A stretch of DNA of 64,000 nucleotides from Pelagicoccus enzymogenes (GTDB lineage Bacteria; Verrucomicrobiota; Verrucomicrobiia; Opitutales; Opitutaceae): assembly GCF_014803405.1 (NCBI RefSeq), contig NZ_JACYFG010000036.1, positions 62,001 to 126,000 on the forward strand, in the 5' to 3' direction. The notes below the pieces were generated by a model, which ran no database searches, had not been told where the DNA came from, and worked only from the letters and a program-made list of their open reading frames with translations. Shown piece by piece: positions 16,263 through 25,109 of this stretch (position 1 is the first letter of the stretch; each line of letters starts with the position of its first letter). Position numbers and translations under genes: made by a program.

Positions 16263-17930
16263 ATGATACGAAACTCCTGTCTCGTCTTCCTCGCGGCTGC
16301 AGCAGTCGCGGGTTCCCATGCTCAACCGTTTCCCGTATCCATAACTGTAGACGCCGAGAACAGCCTCGGCGAATACCGTCAGATCTGGCGTTTCTTTGGA
16401 GCTGACGAACCGAACTACGCCTACATGAAGGACGGCAAGAAACTCCTCTCCCAACTGGGAGAGCTGCAGGCGAAAAACGTCTACTTCCGTACCCATAATC
16501 TCATGACGAGCGGTGACGGTTCCCCCGCCTTGAAGTGGGGCAGCACCAACATGTACACGGAAGACGAAGAGGGAAACCCCATCTACGATTGGACTCTCGT
16601 CGATCTCATATTCGACACCTATCTCGAAAACGGTGTCCGTCCCTATGTCCAGCTCGGGTTCATGCCGGAAGCCCTTTCCAGCAAGCCGCACCCCTACAAG
16701 CATGAATGGCGGCCCGGCTTTCGCTACGAGAAAGTTTATACCGGTTGGGCATATCCGCCCGAAGACTACGAAAAATGGGGCGAACTCTGTTATCAATGGG
16801 CCAAGCATTGCCTCGAACGCTACGGGAAGGAAGAAGTCGAGAGCTGGTACTGGCAAACCTGGAACGAGGCGAATATCGGCTATTGGCAAGGCACGCTGGA
16901 AGAGTTTCTAAAACTCCACGACTACGCGATCGATGGAGTACAGAGAGCCATCCCCGGCGCTCGCGTCGGCGGGCCAGACGTCGCGGGAAGCGGTGGTGAT
17001 TTCACCAGAGGTTTTATAGAGCATTGCTTGCGCGGAAAGAATTACGCCACCGGCCATACGGGAACCCAGCTGGACTTCGTGTCCTTCCACGCCAAGGGGC
17101 ACCCCCGCTACCAGGAGGACCACATCCGCATGGGCATTTCCAACCAACTCAAAGCCATCGACAATGGATTTGGCATCGTAGCCTCTTTCCCCGAGTTGAA
17201 AGAGACGCCGATCATTATCGGGGAGTCCGATCCCGAGGGCTGCGCAGCCTGCCAAGGCGACATGTTTTCCTATCGCAACGGAACCGTCTATTCGAGCTAC
17301 ACTGCCGCTTCCTTCGCTCGCAAGCACGATCTGGCCGACAGGCACGGCGTCACCTTCGACGGAGCGCTCAGCTGGGCGTTCACCTTCGAAGACCAAGCCT
17401 ACTTCGCCGGCTTCCGCCAACTCGCTTCCAACGGCGTCGCCTTGCCCGTACTCAACGTTTTTCGCATGATGAGTAAAATGGGCGGCGACCGTATCCAAAC
17501 CGACAGTACGGCAGCAATCGAACTCCAAGAAATGATAGACGTCGGCGTTCGCGACCAGCCGGATGTCGCAGCATTCGCCACCCTTGAGGACAACCGCGTC
17601 GCAGTTATGGTCTGGCACTACCACGACGATGACCTGCCCGGGGAGGACGCCGCAGTCAGCCTCAGCTTGAGAAATCTCCCCGGCAATAGGTCCAACGCCA
17701 AGTTGACCCACTACCGAATCGACGAATATCACAGCAACGCCTACGACCTTTGGCTGCGCATGGGCAAGCCCGTAGCCCCCAACGAGGAAGCCTACGCAGA
17801 GCTGCAAGCCGCCTCGGAGCTCGCGATCCTCGAAAATTCCCCGAGCTCGGTCGAAATTTCCGCAGGCCAAGCCAAGCTTGATTTCGCCCTCCCTCGCCAA
17901 GGCGTATCGCTCCTCCTGCTTGAACTTTAG
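16263..17930 (+). CDS. Exported GH39-family glycoside hydrolase (beta-xylosidase-like)
   Basis: The 555-residue protein has a signal peptide (MIRNSCLVFLAAAAVAGSHA). It matches the GH39 clan-A barrel: the proton donor is E202 in QTWNEANIGYW and the nucleophile is E321 in PIIIGESDPEGC. A C-terminal beta-sandwich with AVMVWHYHDDDLPG is as in GH39 xylosidases. Known GH39 activities include beta-xylosidase, alpha-L-iduronidase and activities on arabinose- or galactose-containing glycans. The pectin setting leaves the true substrate open. It begins 57 bp after the acetyltransferase and ends before a large inverted repeat. Confidence 0.82.
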   Translation: MIRNSCLVFLAAAAVAGSHAQPFPVSITVDAENSLGEYRQIWRFFGADEPNYAYMKDGKKLLSQLGELQAKNVYFRTHNLMTSGDGSPALKWGSTNMYTEDEEGNPIYDWTLVDLIFDTYLENGVRPYVQLGFMPEALSSKPHPYKHEWRPGFRYEKVYTGWAYPPEDYEKWGELCYQWAKHCLERYGKEEVESWYWQTWNEANIGYWQGTLEEFLKLHDYAIDGVQRAIPGARVGGPDVAGSGGDFTRGFIEHCLRGKNYATGHTGTQLDFVSFHAKGHPRYQEDHIRMGISNQLKAIDNGFGIVASFPELKETPIIIGESDPEGCAACQGDMFSYRNGTVYSSYTAASFARKHDLADRHGVTFDGALSWAFTFEDQAYFAGFRQLASNGVALPVLNVFRMMSKMGGDRIQTDSTAAIELQEMIDVGVRDQPDVAAFATLEDNRVAVMVWHYHDDDLPGEDAAVSLSLRNLPGNRSNAKLTHYRIDEYHSNAYDLWLRMGKPVAPNEEAYAELQAASELAILENSPSSVEISAGQAKLDFALPRQGVSLLLLEL

Positions 17931-17965
17931 CTTACAAAGCAGAGGCGCCGCCAGATCGGCGGAAA

Positions 17966-18039
17966 GGTAGGGCAGACTGGCCCCGTCCGCCGTGGAGTAG
18001 ATCTTGCGCTGCGGCGGTCTGGGCCAGACCGCCCTACCA
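17966..18039. repeat. Large inverted repeat between convergent genes
   Basis: GGTAGGGCAGACTGGCCC (17966-17983) is mirrored by GGGCCAGACCGCCCTACC (18022-18039), with only a 3-base difference between arms. The second arm also contains its own short palindrome, GGTCTGGGCCAGACC. It lies between the GH39 stop and the kamA stop, so it can act as a bidirectional mRNA 3' end or be a REP-like mobile palindrome. It has no T-tract. Confidence 0.7.
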
Positions 18040-18065
18040 GGAGCGACTTACCAAATGATACCCCA

Positions 18066-19262
18066 CTAAAGCATGATCTCTTCCGCGTCGCACTTGCAGT
18101 CGTCATCGTCGTCAGACTCAAGCGGACCGTAGGTCTTAAGCGGATACCGGTAGAGCTTGCCTTCAAAGTTTTTGAAGTGGATCGCCTCGTCGTCGATCTT
18201 GGTGATGTACTGAGGGTTGATCGGTACCTTTCCACCCCCACCTGGAGCATCGATCACGAACTGCGGAACCGAATAGCCGGTCGTATGGCCGCGCAGCTGC
18301 TTCATAATTTCGATTCCCTTGCAGACGTTAGCCCTCAAGTGAGCGCTACCGGTGATTAAATCGCACTGGTAGATATAGTAGGGACGCACCCGCATGCGTA
18401 CGAGGCGGTGCACCAAGGCCTTCATGATGTCCGCGTCGTCGTTCACGTCCTTCAGCAAGACCGATTGATTGCCTAGCGGCACACCCGCGAAGGACAGACG
18501 CTCGCACGCATCTTTCAAAGTTTGAGTACACTCCCTAGGATGGTTCGCGTGGATGCTCATCCAAATCGGACCATGCTTCTTGAAGATCTCGCAAAGCTCG
18601 GGAGTGATGCGTTGCGGAAGAAAGACCGGAATACGCGAACCGATGCGGATAAACTCGACATGCGGAATCGCCCGCAAGCGACCGAGCAAATAGTCGATCT
18701 TTTTGTCCGAAAGCAGCAGCGGGTCACCTCCGCTCAAGAGCACGTCTCTCACTTCCGGATGCTCTTCGATGTACTTGAGCCCTGCCTCGAATTCGGGGTG
18801 GAAGTTGTAGTCCTGAGCGTTGCTGACCAGGCGACTACGGGTGCAATAGCGACAGTAAGCGGCACAGCGGTCCGTCACCAAAAACAGGACACGGTCCGGA
18901 TAGCGATGCACCAGCCCCGGCACCGGCGAATGGCCGTCTTCGCCCACCGGGTCGAGCATCTCTTCCTGGCCAACTGTCATTTCTCCAGCCCGCGGTATCA
19001 CCTGCTTGCGGATCGGGCAGTTCGGGTCCTCGCGATCGATCAAGTTGAAGAAGTACGGCGTGATGGCCATAGCCAACTTGGTGTTGGCGTGCTCGCAGCC
19101 AGCCCGTTCCTCCGGAGTGAGCTCCATGTGCTGCTCGAGTTGCTCGAGCGTGGTGATTCGATTCTTCAGCTGCCAGACCCAGTTGTTCCAGTCGGATTCG
19201 GGAACGTGCTCCCAGAGGCCTTGGCCTGTTTGCCAGTGTGTTCGGTCTTCAATGTAAGGCAT
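18066..19262 (-). CDS. kamA: Lysine 2,3-aminomutase
   Basis: This 398-residue radical-SAM enzyme has the cluster motif CAAYCRYC (Cys133, Cys137, Cys140) and a GGDPLLL SAM-binding segment. It has the PLP/lysine-binding region NPQYITK and DAPGGGGK near the C-terminus. These mark a true lysine 2,3-aminomutase rather than the shorter EpmB. It converts L-lysine to beta-lysine, used for lysine fermentation or for the osmolyte N-epsilon-acetyl-beta-lysine. No ablB-like acetyltransferase or lysine-degradation gene is nearby, so which use applies is unknown. The acidic tail (SDDDDDCKCD) is unusual. Confidence 0.93.
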   Translation of the reverse strand: MPYIEDRTHWQTGQGLWEHVPESDWNNWVWQLKNRITTLEQLEQHMELTPEERAGCEHANTKLAMAITPYFFNLIDREDPNCPIRKQVIPRAGEMTVGQEEMLDPVGEDGHSPVPGLVHRYPDRVLFLVTDRCAAYCRYCTRSRLVSNAQDYNFHPEFEAGLKYIEEHPEVRDVLLSGGDPLLLSDKKIDYLLGRLRAIPHVEFIRIGSRIPVFLPQRITPELCEIFKKHGPIWMSIHANHPRECTQTLKDACERLSFAGVPLGNQSVLLKDVNDDADIMKALVHRLVRMRVRPYYIYQCDLITGSAHLRANVCKGIEIMKQLRGHTTGYSVPQFVIDAPGGGGKVPINPQYITKIDDEAIHFKNFEGKLYRYPLKTYGPLESDDDDDCKCDAEEIML

Positions 19263-19401
19263 AATTACGGAAAAATCTGTAGAGAAGTAGTTGGGATTAG
19301 GCAGCGTTTCGCCGTGTGCAGCACGGGACGGCGATTTTATTTCAAATTGTCACAAAAAGGGATTGTAGCCCCACCGCAAACCAACTTTTGTCCCAAATCT
19401 A

Positions 19402-20559
19402 ATGAACGACAGCCAGACAGGTGTACTAGCATTAGAAGACGGATCCGTGTTCCGAGGCATTGCTTTCGGAGCGAAAAAGACGGTGGTAGGTGAAGCTGTT
19501 TTTAATACCAGCATGACCGGTTATCAGGAAATCCTGACAGATCCATCGTACTACGGCCAAATCATAACCATGACTGCGCCGATGATAGGCAACTACGGCG
19601 TAAACGAAGAAGACATCGAGGCCGACAAGCCCATGTGCTCCGGCTTCGTCGTCCGCGAGCTCAGTCCTATTTCCAGCAACTGGCGCAGCACCGCCACCCT
19701 CCCCGAGTACCTCGAAAAGAACGGTATTCCTGGCATCGAGGGCGTCGACACCCGGGCCATCACCAAGAAGCTCCGCGTATCCGGCGCCATGAAGTGCTGC
19801 ATCAGCACGGAAGACATCTCCGACGAGGAAGCAGTCAAGCGAGCGAAAGAGTGGGAAGGCATCGTTGGCGCCGACTACGTCAAGGAAGTCACCTGCAAGG
19901 CGACCTACGTTTACGGCGCCGCCGAAAGCAGCTGGCCCTACAATCCCGTCAGCTCCGTAATCCGCCAGCCCGCCCGCCAACGCGAGAAGTTCAAGATCGC
20001 AGCCCTCGACTTGGGCGCGAAGAAATCCATTTTCCGCGAACTCGCCCACCACGGCTTCGAGGTGCACGTATTCCCCGCCACTTCCTCCGTCGAGGAAATC
20101 AAGGCCATCAACCCGGACGGCATTTTCCTTTCCAACGGTCCCGGCGACCCCGAGCCCGTCACCTACGTGCACGAGACAGTCCGTGCCCTGATCAACGACT
20201 ACCCGATCTTCGGCATCTGCCTCGGCCACCAGATCATAACGCACGCCATCGGAGCCAAGACCTACAAGCTCAAGTTCGGGCATCGCGGCGGAAATCAACC
20301 GGTGAAGAACTTCGAAACCGACTTCGTGGCGATCACCGCTCACAACCACGGTTTTGCGACCTCCGAAGAGGGCCTGGAAGCCTGCGGCGCCGTCGTTACC
20401 GAGAAGAACCTGAACGACAACACCATCGCCGGCATCAAGCTCAAGGACAAGCCAGTCTTCTCCGTGCAGTACCACCCGGAAGCCGGCCCCGGACCAAGCG
20501 ACGCCAACCCGAACTTCGAGAAGTTCTACCAGCTCGTCGCCCAATCCAAGAAGGCGTAA
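19402..20559 (+). CDS. carA: Carbamoyl-phosphate synthase small subunit
   Basis: The 385-residue protein has the CPSase small-chain N-terminal domain (ALEDGSVFRGIAFGA, NTSMTGYQEILTDPSY). A class-I glutamine amidotransferase domain follows, with the nucleophile in IFGICLGHQ and the His-Glu pair in SVQYHPEAGPG. It hydrolyses glutamine and feeds ammonia to CarB for arginine and pyrimidine synthesis. CarB is not in the window, so the subunits are encoded apart here. It is divergent from kamA and followed by a clear terminator. Confidence 0.97.
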   Translation: MNDSQTGVLALEDGSVFRGIAFGAKKTVVGEAVFNTSMTGYQEILTDPSYYGQIITMTAPMIGNYGVNEEDIEADKPMCSGFVVRELSPISSNWRSTATLPEYLEKNGIPGIEGVDTRAITKKLRVSGAMKCCISTEDISDEEAVKRAKEWEGIVGADYVKEVTCKATYVYGAAESSWPYNPVSSVIRQPARQREKFKIAALDLGAKKSIFRELAHHGFEVHVFPATSSVEEIKAINPDGIFLSNGPGDPEPVTYVHETVRALINDYPIFGICLGHQIITHAIGAKTYKLKFGHRGGNQPVKNFETDFVAITAHNHGFATSEEGLEACGAVVTEKNLNDNTIAGIKLKDKPVFSVQYHPEAGPGPSDANPNFEKFYQLVAQSKKA

Positions 20560-20578
20560 CTTTATTCCCCAAAAAACA

Positions 20579-20611
20579 AAGCGCGGTTCCTAACGGACCG
20601 CGCTTTTTTGT
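20579..20611 (+). terminator. Terminator after carA
   Basis: AAGCGCGGTTCC pairs with GGACCGCGCTT (one bulged T, loop TAAC) and is followed by six T residues, 20 bp after the carA stop. Confidence 0.9.
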
Positions 20612-20620
20612 GGATAATCT

Positions 20621-20645
20621 GGAGGGACCGGTTCCACCCGGTCCG
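20621..20645. repeat. Half of the composite palindromic element
   Basis: GGAGGGACCGGTTCCACCCG followed by GTCCG is identical to one half of the composite element at 14672-14736. It lies between the carA terminator and the end of kdsB. The other half is absent, which shows that the halves can occur separately. Confidence 0.7.
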
Positions 20646-20667
20646 CGTTGCAAGATGCCGAATCGGA

Positions 20668-21414
20668 CTAATCCTCCTTCAACAGGTAAGCCGCGAATGC
20701 AGCCGCATCCTCGGACGTGTCGATCCCGATGGAAACCTCCTCCGTCAGGCCCACCTTGATCGCTACCCCATTTTCCAAAGCCCTCAGCTGCTCCAGTTTT
20801 TCGATCACCTCCAGTTTCCCCTGCGGCAGGGCGCAAAACTGCTTCAAAAACTCCGCTCGATACGCGTAGAGGCCTAGGTGACGGTAGGCTGGGGCTGCAT
20901 CCACCCATGCGTCATCGAAGGTATCGAAGGCATCTCGGTTGTAGGGTATGGGCGCCCGCGAAAAATAAAGGGCGTCCTGCTGCTCGTTCATAACCACCTT
21001 GACTTGGTTCGGATCGAGAAAGTCCTTCCGGCGGCGGAAGGGAGTGGCCAAGGTAGCCATGGTTGCCCCCTCCTCCATGAACTTGGCAAGAGCAGCGATC
21101 TGGGAGGCCGCGACCAATGGCTCGTCGGCCTGTACGTTGATCAGGACATCCGCCCCGATTTGCTCGTTGGCTTCCGCCAAGCGGTCGGTGCCGCTTTGGT
21201 GATCCGTGCGGGTCATGATGGCACGGAAGCCGGCGCCTTCCACCACCTCCTGGAGCCGCGCGTCGTCCACGGCGAAATAGGCGGGAATGTCCGGAGCTTG
21301 GTCTCGAATGCGCTCCGCGACCCACAAGATGAGAGGTTTGCCGCAGATGGGATGTAGCAGCTTCTCGGGGAAGCGAGTTGAGGCAAGGCGGGCAGGAGCG
21401 ACGATAGCTAGCAT
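20668..21414 (-). CDS. kdsB: 3-deoxy-manno-octulosonate cytidylyltransferase (CMP-KDO synthetase)
   Basis: The start at 21414 (MLAIVAPARLASTRFPEKLL) matches the conserved KdsB N-terminus; the open frame upstream is unlikely to be coding. The 248-residue protein has the nucleotide-binding PARLASTRFPxK loop, RTDHQSGTDRLAEA, the NVQADEPL motif that binds metal, and YRHLGLYAYR. It activates KDO with CTP for attachment to lipid A, which implies an LPS-bearing outer membrane. Confidence 0.96.
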   Translation of the reverse strand: MLAIVAPARLASTRFPEKLLHPICGKPLILWVAERIRDQAPDIPAYFAVDDARLQEVVEGAGFRAIMTRTDHQSGTDRLAEANEQIGADVLINVQADEPLVAASQIAALAKFMEEGATMATLATPFRRRKDFLDPNQVKVVMNEQQDALYFSRAPIPYNRDAFDTFDDAWVDAAPAYRHLGLYAYRAEFLKQFCALPQGKLEVIEKLEQLRALENGVAIKVGLTEEVSIGIDTSEDAAAFAAYLLKED

Positions 21415-21441
21415 AATTGTCTTAGGGTAAAATATCCGTAC

Positions 21442-21470
21442 TTGTACTTGGGCTAGTCCATACGTATACA
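21442..21470 (+). promoter_or_regulatory. Candidate promoter for the HPr gene
   Basis: TTGTAC and TATACA are separated by 17 bases and lie 40 bp before the HPr start, in the divergent kdsB/HPr region. The hexamers overlap a CTTGTA...TACAAG inverted repeat (21441-21446 with 21467-21472) that could be an operator. The match to the consensus is moderate. Confidence 0.3.
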
Positions 21471-21509
21471 AGACCTTTACTCAAAGTAATTTTATCGACT
21501 TATCAGCTT

Positions 21510-21809
21510 ATGGATTCTGCGAACTTACAATCAGACGGAAACGCTTTGGAACGAATGCTCACGGTGCAAAACCAAATGGGCATCCACGCTCGGCCCGCCG
21601 CCATGATTGTGAGAGTCACCAATAAGTTCACCTCGGACGTCTTCTTCGAGAAGGACGACGAGCAAGTGAACGGCAAGTCCATCATGGGCCTCATGATGCT
21701 CGCAGCCGGCAAGGGGTCCGAAATCAAAACCCTCGCTACCGGCCCCGACGCCGCCGAGTGTCTCGACGCGCTGGAAGCGCTTTTCGCCACCAAGTTCGAC
21801 GAAAAGTAA
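21510..21809 (+). CDS. HPr family phosphocarrier protein
   Basis: The 99-residue protein has the HPr active site GIHARPAAMIV, with the phospho-accepting His26. It has the regulatory-serine region VNGKSIMGLMML, with Ser57 at the position of Ser46. There is an N-terminal extension of about 15 residues. No ptsI, EII or HPr kinase gene is adjacent. In Gram-negative bacteria without sugar PTS, such HPr proteins often serve regulation. Presence of both sites suggests that both phosphorylations are possible. Confidence 0.93.
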   Translation: MDSANLQSDGNALERMLTVQNQMGIHARPAAMIVRVTNKFTSDVFFEKDDEQVNGKSIMGLMMLAAGKGSEIKTLATGPDAAECLDALEALFATKFDEK

Positions 21810-21891
21810 AACCTAGCCGGATCGCTCTCCCTGAGAGCGTTCGAAACGGGCTCTGCGAACAAAATCCAAAGCCTCATTGTTTCACTACTCG

Positions 21892-21924
21892 AACCGCCTT
21901 TCCTGATCCGGAAAGCGGTTTTTT
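21892..21924 (+). terminator. Terminator downstream of the HPr gene
   Basis: AACCGCCTTTCC pairs with GGAAAGCGGTT (one bulge, loop TGATCC), followed by six T residues. It is 82 bp past the HPr stop. The rest of the gap to 22189 holds only the promoter noted at 22053. Confidence 0.85.
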
Positions 21925-22052
21925 AGCAGGTTCAGCGGGGCTTATGGCGGTCGGGAACGACGCCCTCCCCCTCTTCATTGACCCTTCTGGTAAGAGCGCC
22001 CCACGCCGGGTAGCTCCCTATTAATTTCCCTGAACCATTCCATTAGCTCGAC

Positions 22053-22081
22053 TTGATAATTTCCCGTTTTCGCACTACAAT
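22053..22081 (+). promoter_or_regulatory. Promoter of the multiheme cytochrome operon
   Basis: TTGATA, a 17-base spacer and TACAAT give a near-consensus vegetative promoter about 108 bp upstream of the first cytochrome gene. The region between it and the ATG is AT-rich and leaves room for a long 5' leader. No clear Shine-Dalgarno precedes that ATG. Confidence 0.6.
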
Positions 22082-22189
22082 AAAAGAATTCTTTGTATCT
22101 TATTATTTAGTGCTGGATTTATCCGATTTGAAGATTACCATCCCTAATATCGGTTCTCTTCTTCATAAACTAAGTTAATCCCCTAGGCC

Positions 22190-22981
22190 ATGAACGATCA
22201 TACCTCGTCCCGTTCAGGCGGCTTTCGCAAGAGCAAGGCCGCACTTTTTGGCAGCATCGCCGTGATGACGATTCTTGCTGCTTGTAGCGTGAACTACCAG
22301 GCCTACTTCCGGCCCCCTCAAATCCCCGGAGCCTCCTTCATGGGAGTGCAGAGCTGCGAGGAGTGCCACGAAGAAATCGTTTCCGGCTTCGACTCGGCCA
22401 CCCACGCCAAGCTGCTCGCCGACGGCAACCACGCCGTCAACATGGGCTGCGAGGCCTGCCACGGGCCCGGCAGTATCCACAACGATAGCGGTGGAGAAAT
22501 CGGAACGATCCACAATCCGCAGGCCGACCCCGATACCTGCTACCAGTGCCACCTCGACGTGAAAGGCTCGTTCGCCCTTGCCCACGCCCACCCAATCGGG
22601 GACCAAATCACCTGCAACGACTGCCATGACCCGCATTACGGATCGGCGATCAAAGGAGGAGGCGTCGCTAGCATGAGAGAAGGCGAAACCTGCGTGCAAT
22701 GTCACCAAGCCCAGGCTGGACCTTTCGTATTCGAGCACGAAGCCACCCGGGACGGATGCACGACTTGCCACACGCCCCACGGGTCGCCCAGCGAGAAGAT
22801 GCTCAAGACCAGCAACCAAATGCTCTGCCTCCAATGCCACTTCCAACAACAAACCGCTCCTGACGTCATCCTAATCGGAGGCCGCAACCACGCCTCTTTT
22901 GTTAGCCGCGGCACTTGCTGGACTGCCGGCTGCCACGAGTCGGTCCACGGATCGCACGTAAATTCCTCCCTCAGGTATTAA
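22190..22981 (+). CDS. Octaheme c-type cytochrome lipoprotein (MtrA/DmsE-like)
   Basis: The 263-residue protein has a lipobox ending at LAAC (Cys32). It has seven CXXCH sites (CEECH, CEACH, CYQCH, CNDCH, CVQCH, CTTCH, CLQCH) and a final CX4CH site, CWTAGCH, followed by ESVHGSHVNSSLRY. That ending is typical of the MtrA/DmsE family of periplasmic cytochromes that plug an outer-membrane porin. Known members are usually decaheme, so this is a shorter form. It directly precedes the beta-barrel gene (24 bp gap). It probably carries electrons between periplasm and outer-membrane barrel, anchored by lipid. Confidence 0.88.
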   Translation: MNDHTSSRSGGFRKSKAALFGSIAVMTILAACSVNYQAYFRPPQIPGASFMGVQSCEECHEEIVSGFDSATHAKLLADGNHAVNMGCEACHGPGSIHNDSGGEIGTIHNPQADPDTCYQCHLDVKGSFALAHAHPIGDQITCNDCHDPHYGSAIKGGGVASMREGETCVQCHQAQAGPFVFEHEATRDGCTTCHTPHGSPSEKMLKTSNQMLCLQCHFQQQTAPDVILIGGRNHASFVSRGTCWTAGCHESVHGSHVNSSLRY

Positions 22982-23005
22982 CATTTCGAGTACAAGGAGC
23001 CAAAA

Positions 23006-25084
23006 ATGAAAAATGCAGTTTCGACACCCCTTAGCCCCGTCTCCGCTCTTTCCACAACCCTGAGCGCCGCCGTCCTTGCGATCGCATTTCCCCTCACCGC
23101 CCATTCGCAAGAGCAGTTGCCGGATTCCGGCAACTACGTGGACATCACACTGGGACACGCCTCCCACAATGGAAACGAAGCAGCCTACCTTGCTCGCCAC
23201 CCCATCAAGAAGCACGCCTACGGCGGGATCGAGCGCTTCCAGTACGAAGGCTACGTGGGCGACTATACGGAGTTCTCCGTGGAAGGCCGCGCCATGTTCG
23301 ACAACAACGACTACCTCTTCGGTATGGAGTTCCTCAACGAGGAAGTCGGCTTCCTCAAGCTGAAGTACGAGGAGTACCGCGTCTACTACGACGGTAGCGG
23401 AAAGTACTTTCCGGGAGGCGACACCTGGATCGATATCTACGACGATGAGCTCGCCATCGATCGCAGCACCTTCGAACTCTCCGCCGGACTGACGCTCGAG
23501 GATTTGCCCGAAGTGGAGTTCAGCTACATCCGCCACGAAAGGAACGGATTGAAGTCGTCTTCCGCCCTCGCCGATACCACCCTTACCAACGGGTTCGGCA
23601 CCCGCAACATCGTTCCCACCTTCTGGGACATCGACGAGTCGCGCGACATCTTCGAGATCGCCGCCAAGGAGAAATTCGGAAACACCAAGACGAAGCTTTC
23701 CCTGCGCAGCGAAAGCAGCGACACCGACAACGCTCGCAAGATGACAAGGCGGCCTAACGAATCCGCGTTCCGGCGTATCACCCACCGCGAAACCTACGAT
23801 AGCGACCTTCTCAGCGCCCGCTTCTCCTCGATCACCGAGATCGACGACAAGAATACCTTTACCGCAGGCATCGCCTACACCGAAATCGACGCCAACGTTA
23901 CCGGAGGCAGAATCTACGGGTCCGAGTTCGACGCGCCCTTCGACGTCGACTTCCAAGGCCAACGTCGCGACCACGGCTGGACCAACCTAATCGCCGACAG
24001 CCAAATCGACCAATGGCTGCTCAACGCTAACTGGTTGAGCAAACCGGCAAAGAACTGGAAGGCAGTCTACTCGCTACGTCTCGAGGAAATGAATACAGGC
24101 ATCGTCAGCGAATTCGACGAAACCGAATTCTCCACCTCATCCAACGAGTTCGAGATCCACCCCATAGCTCTTGACGCCCACAGCGACTGGAAGGACGTGG
24201 CCGCGTCCGCCGAGTTCACCTACACCGGCCAGGAGAATACGGTTTACAGCGGAGCCATCCTCTACACCACCGGCGACGGAGACCAATTCGAAGAAGAATT
24301 CGACGCGGAAACAGGCAGCCAATTGCTGGAACGCTTGTCCAACAACGAACGGGACGTTCTGAAAGTCTCCGCCAGCGCGAAGTTCTACCCCAGCTCCGAC
24401 TTGCGCTACATCGTCAACGTTTACCACAAGGAACGCGACAACAAGTTCACGCATATAATCGATCCAGATCCCGGAGCCTATCCCGCATTCACCTCGGGAC
24501 AGGACTTCACCACCGACGACATCAATGTCTCCGTCCGCTGGAAAGCCAGCAAGCGCCTTAGCGGATTAACCCGCATCGACTACCAGAAATCTTCCATCGA
24601 TTCTCAAGGCCTGGGGCTCGAATGGGTCAACTCCTACGATCGCAAGGCTCTCATTTTCAGCCAATCCGCGACCCTCGCTTTCGAGAAGTTCTACATCCAA
24701 GCATCAGGCGTCTTCATGGACGACGCTCGCGAGTCTCCTGTGTCCACCATCGGAGGCGGAGTCGCCGATACAGTCGCAGTCCTAGACGGCGACTTCTGGA
24801 ATGGAAACCTCTCTGCTTCCTGGGGCATCGACGAAAACTCCAGCGCCGCCGTTACGCTATTCTACAACGCCGTCGACAACTACGTCGACAACAGCGAATT
24901 CGCCCAACCCTACGGCGAGGACCTAGTCGAAACAGGAGCCAGCGCCACCTACACCCGCCAGCTGACCGACAACGCTCAGCTAACCCTCCGCTACTCCTAC
25001 TACGACAGCGAAGACAAAGCCGCAGGAGGCTTCAACGACTACGACGCCCAAGTGCTCTACAGCTCCATCCGCTATCGCTTCTAA
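23006..25084 (+). CDS. Outer-membrane beta-barrel protein, MtrB/PioB-like porin
   Basis: The 692-residue protein has a signal peptide (to about residue 35). Alternating hydrophobic/polar strands run throughout, and it ends in SSIRYRF with the terminal Phe of outer-membrane barrels. Acidic loops are abundant (for example GDGDQFEEEFDAETG). A strong AAGGAG site precedes the ATG. Located between an MtrA-like cytochrome and a monoheme cytochrome, it is best read as the porin sheath of a porin-cytochrome conduit, like MtrB, PioB or DmsF. No N-terminal CXXC pair typical of MtrB is seen, so it may belong to a separate barrel family. Confidence 0.75.
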   Translation: MKNAVSTPLSPVSALSTTLSAAVLAIAFPLTAHSQEQLPDSGNYVDITLGHASHNGNEAAYLARHPIKKHAYGGIERFQYEGYVGDYTEFSVEGRAMFDNNDYLFGMEFLNEEVGFLKLKYEEYRVYYDGSGKYFPGGDTWIDIYDDELAIDRSTFELSAGLTLEDLPEVEFSYIRHERNGLKSSSALADTTLTNGFGTRNIVPTFWDIDESRDIFEIAAKEKFGNTKTKLSLRSESSDTDNARKMTRRPNESAFRRITHRETYDSDLLSARFSSITEIDDKNTFTAGIAYTEIDANVTGGRIYGSEFDAPFDVDFQGQRRDHGWTNLIADSQIDQWLLNANWLSKPAKNWKAVYSLRLEEMNTGIVSEFDETEFSTSSNEFEIHPIALDAHSDWKDVAASAEFTYTGQENTVYSGAILYTTGDGDQFEEEFDAETGSQLLERLSNNERDVLKVSASAKFYPSSDLRYIVNVYHKERDNKFTHIIDPDPGAYPAFTSGQDFTTDDINVSVRWKASKRLSGLTRIDYQKSSIDSQGLGLEWVNSYDRKALIFSQSATLAFEKFYIQASGVFMDDARESPVSTIGGGVADTVAVLDGDFWNGNLSASWGIDENSSAAVTLFYNAVDNYVDNSEFAQPYGEDLVETGASATYTRQLTDNAQLTLRYSYYDSEDKAAGGFNDYDAQVLYSSIRYRF

Positions 25085-25109
25085 CCACCAAGACTAATCC
25101 AGATTCAAT

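Noticed and set aside
19432-20544. A 370-codon minus-strand frame opposite carA
   Set aside because: carA has full-length family motifs on the other strand; the antisense product is Gly/Val/Asp-rich without recognisable features.
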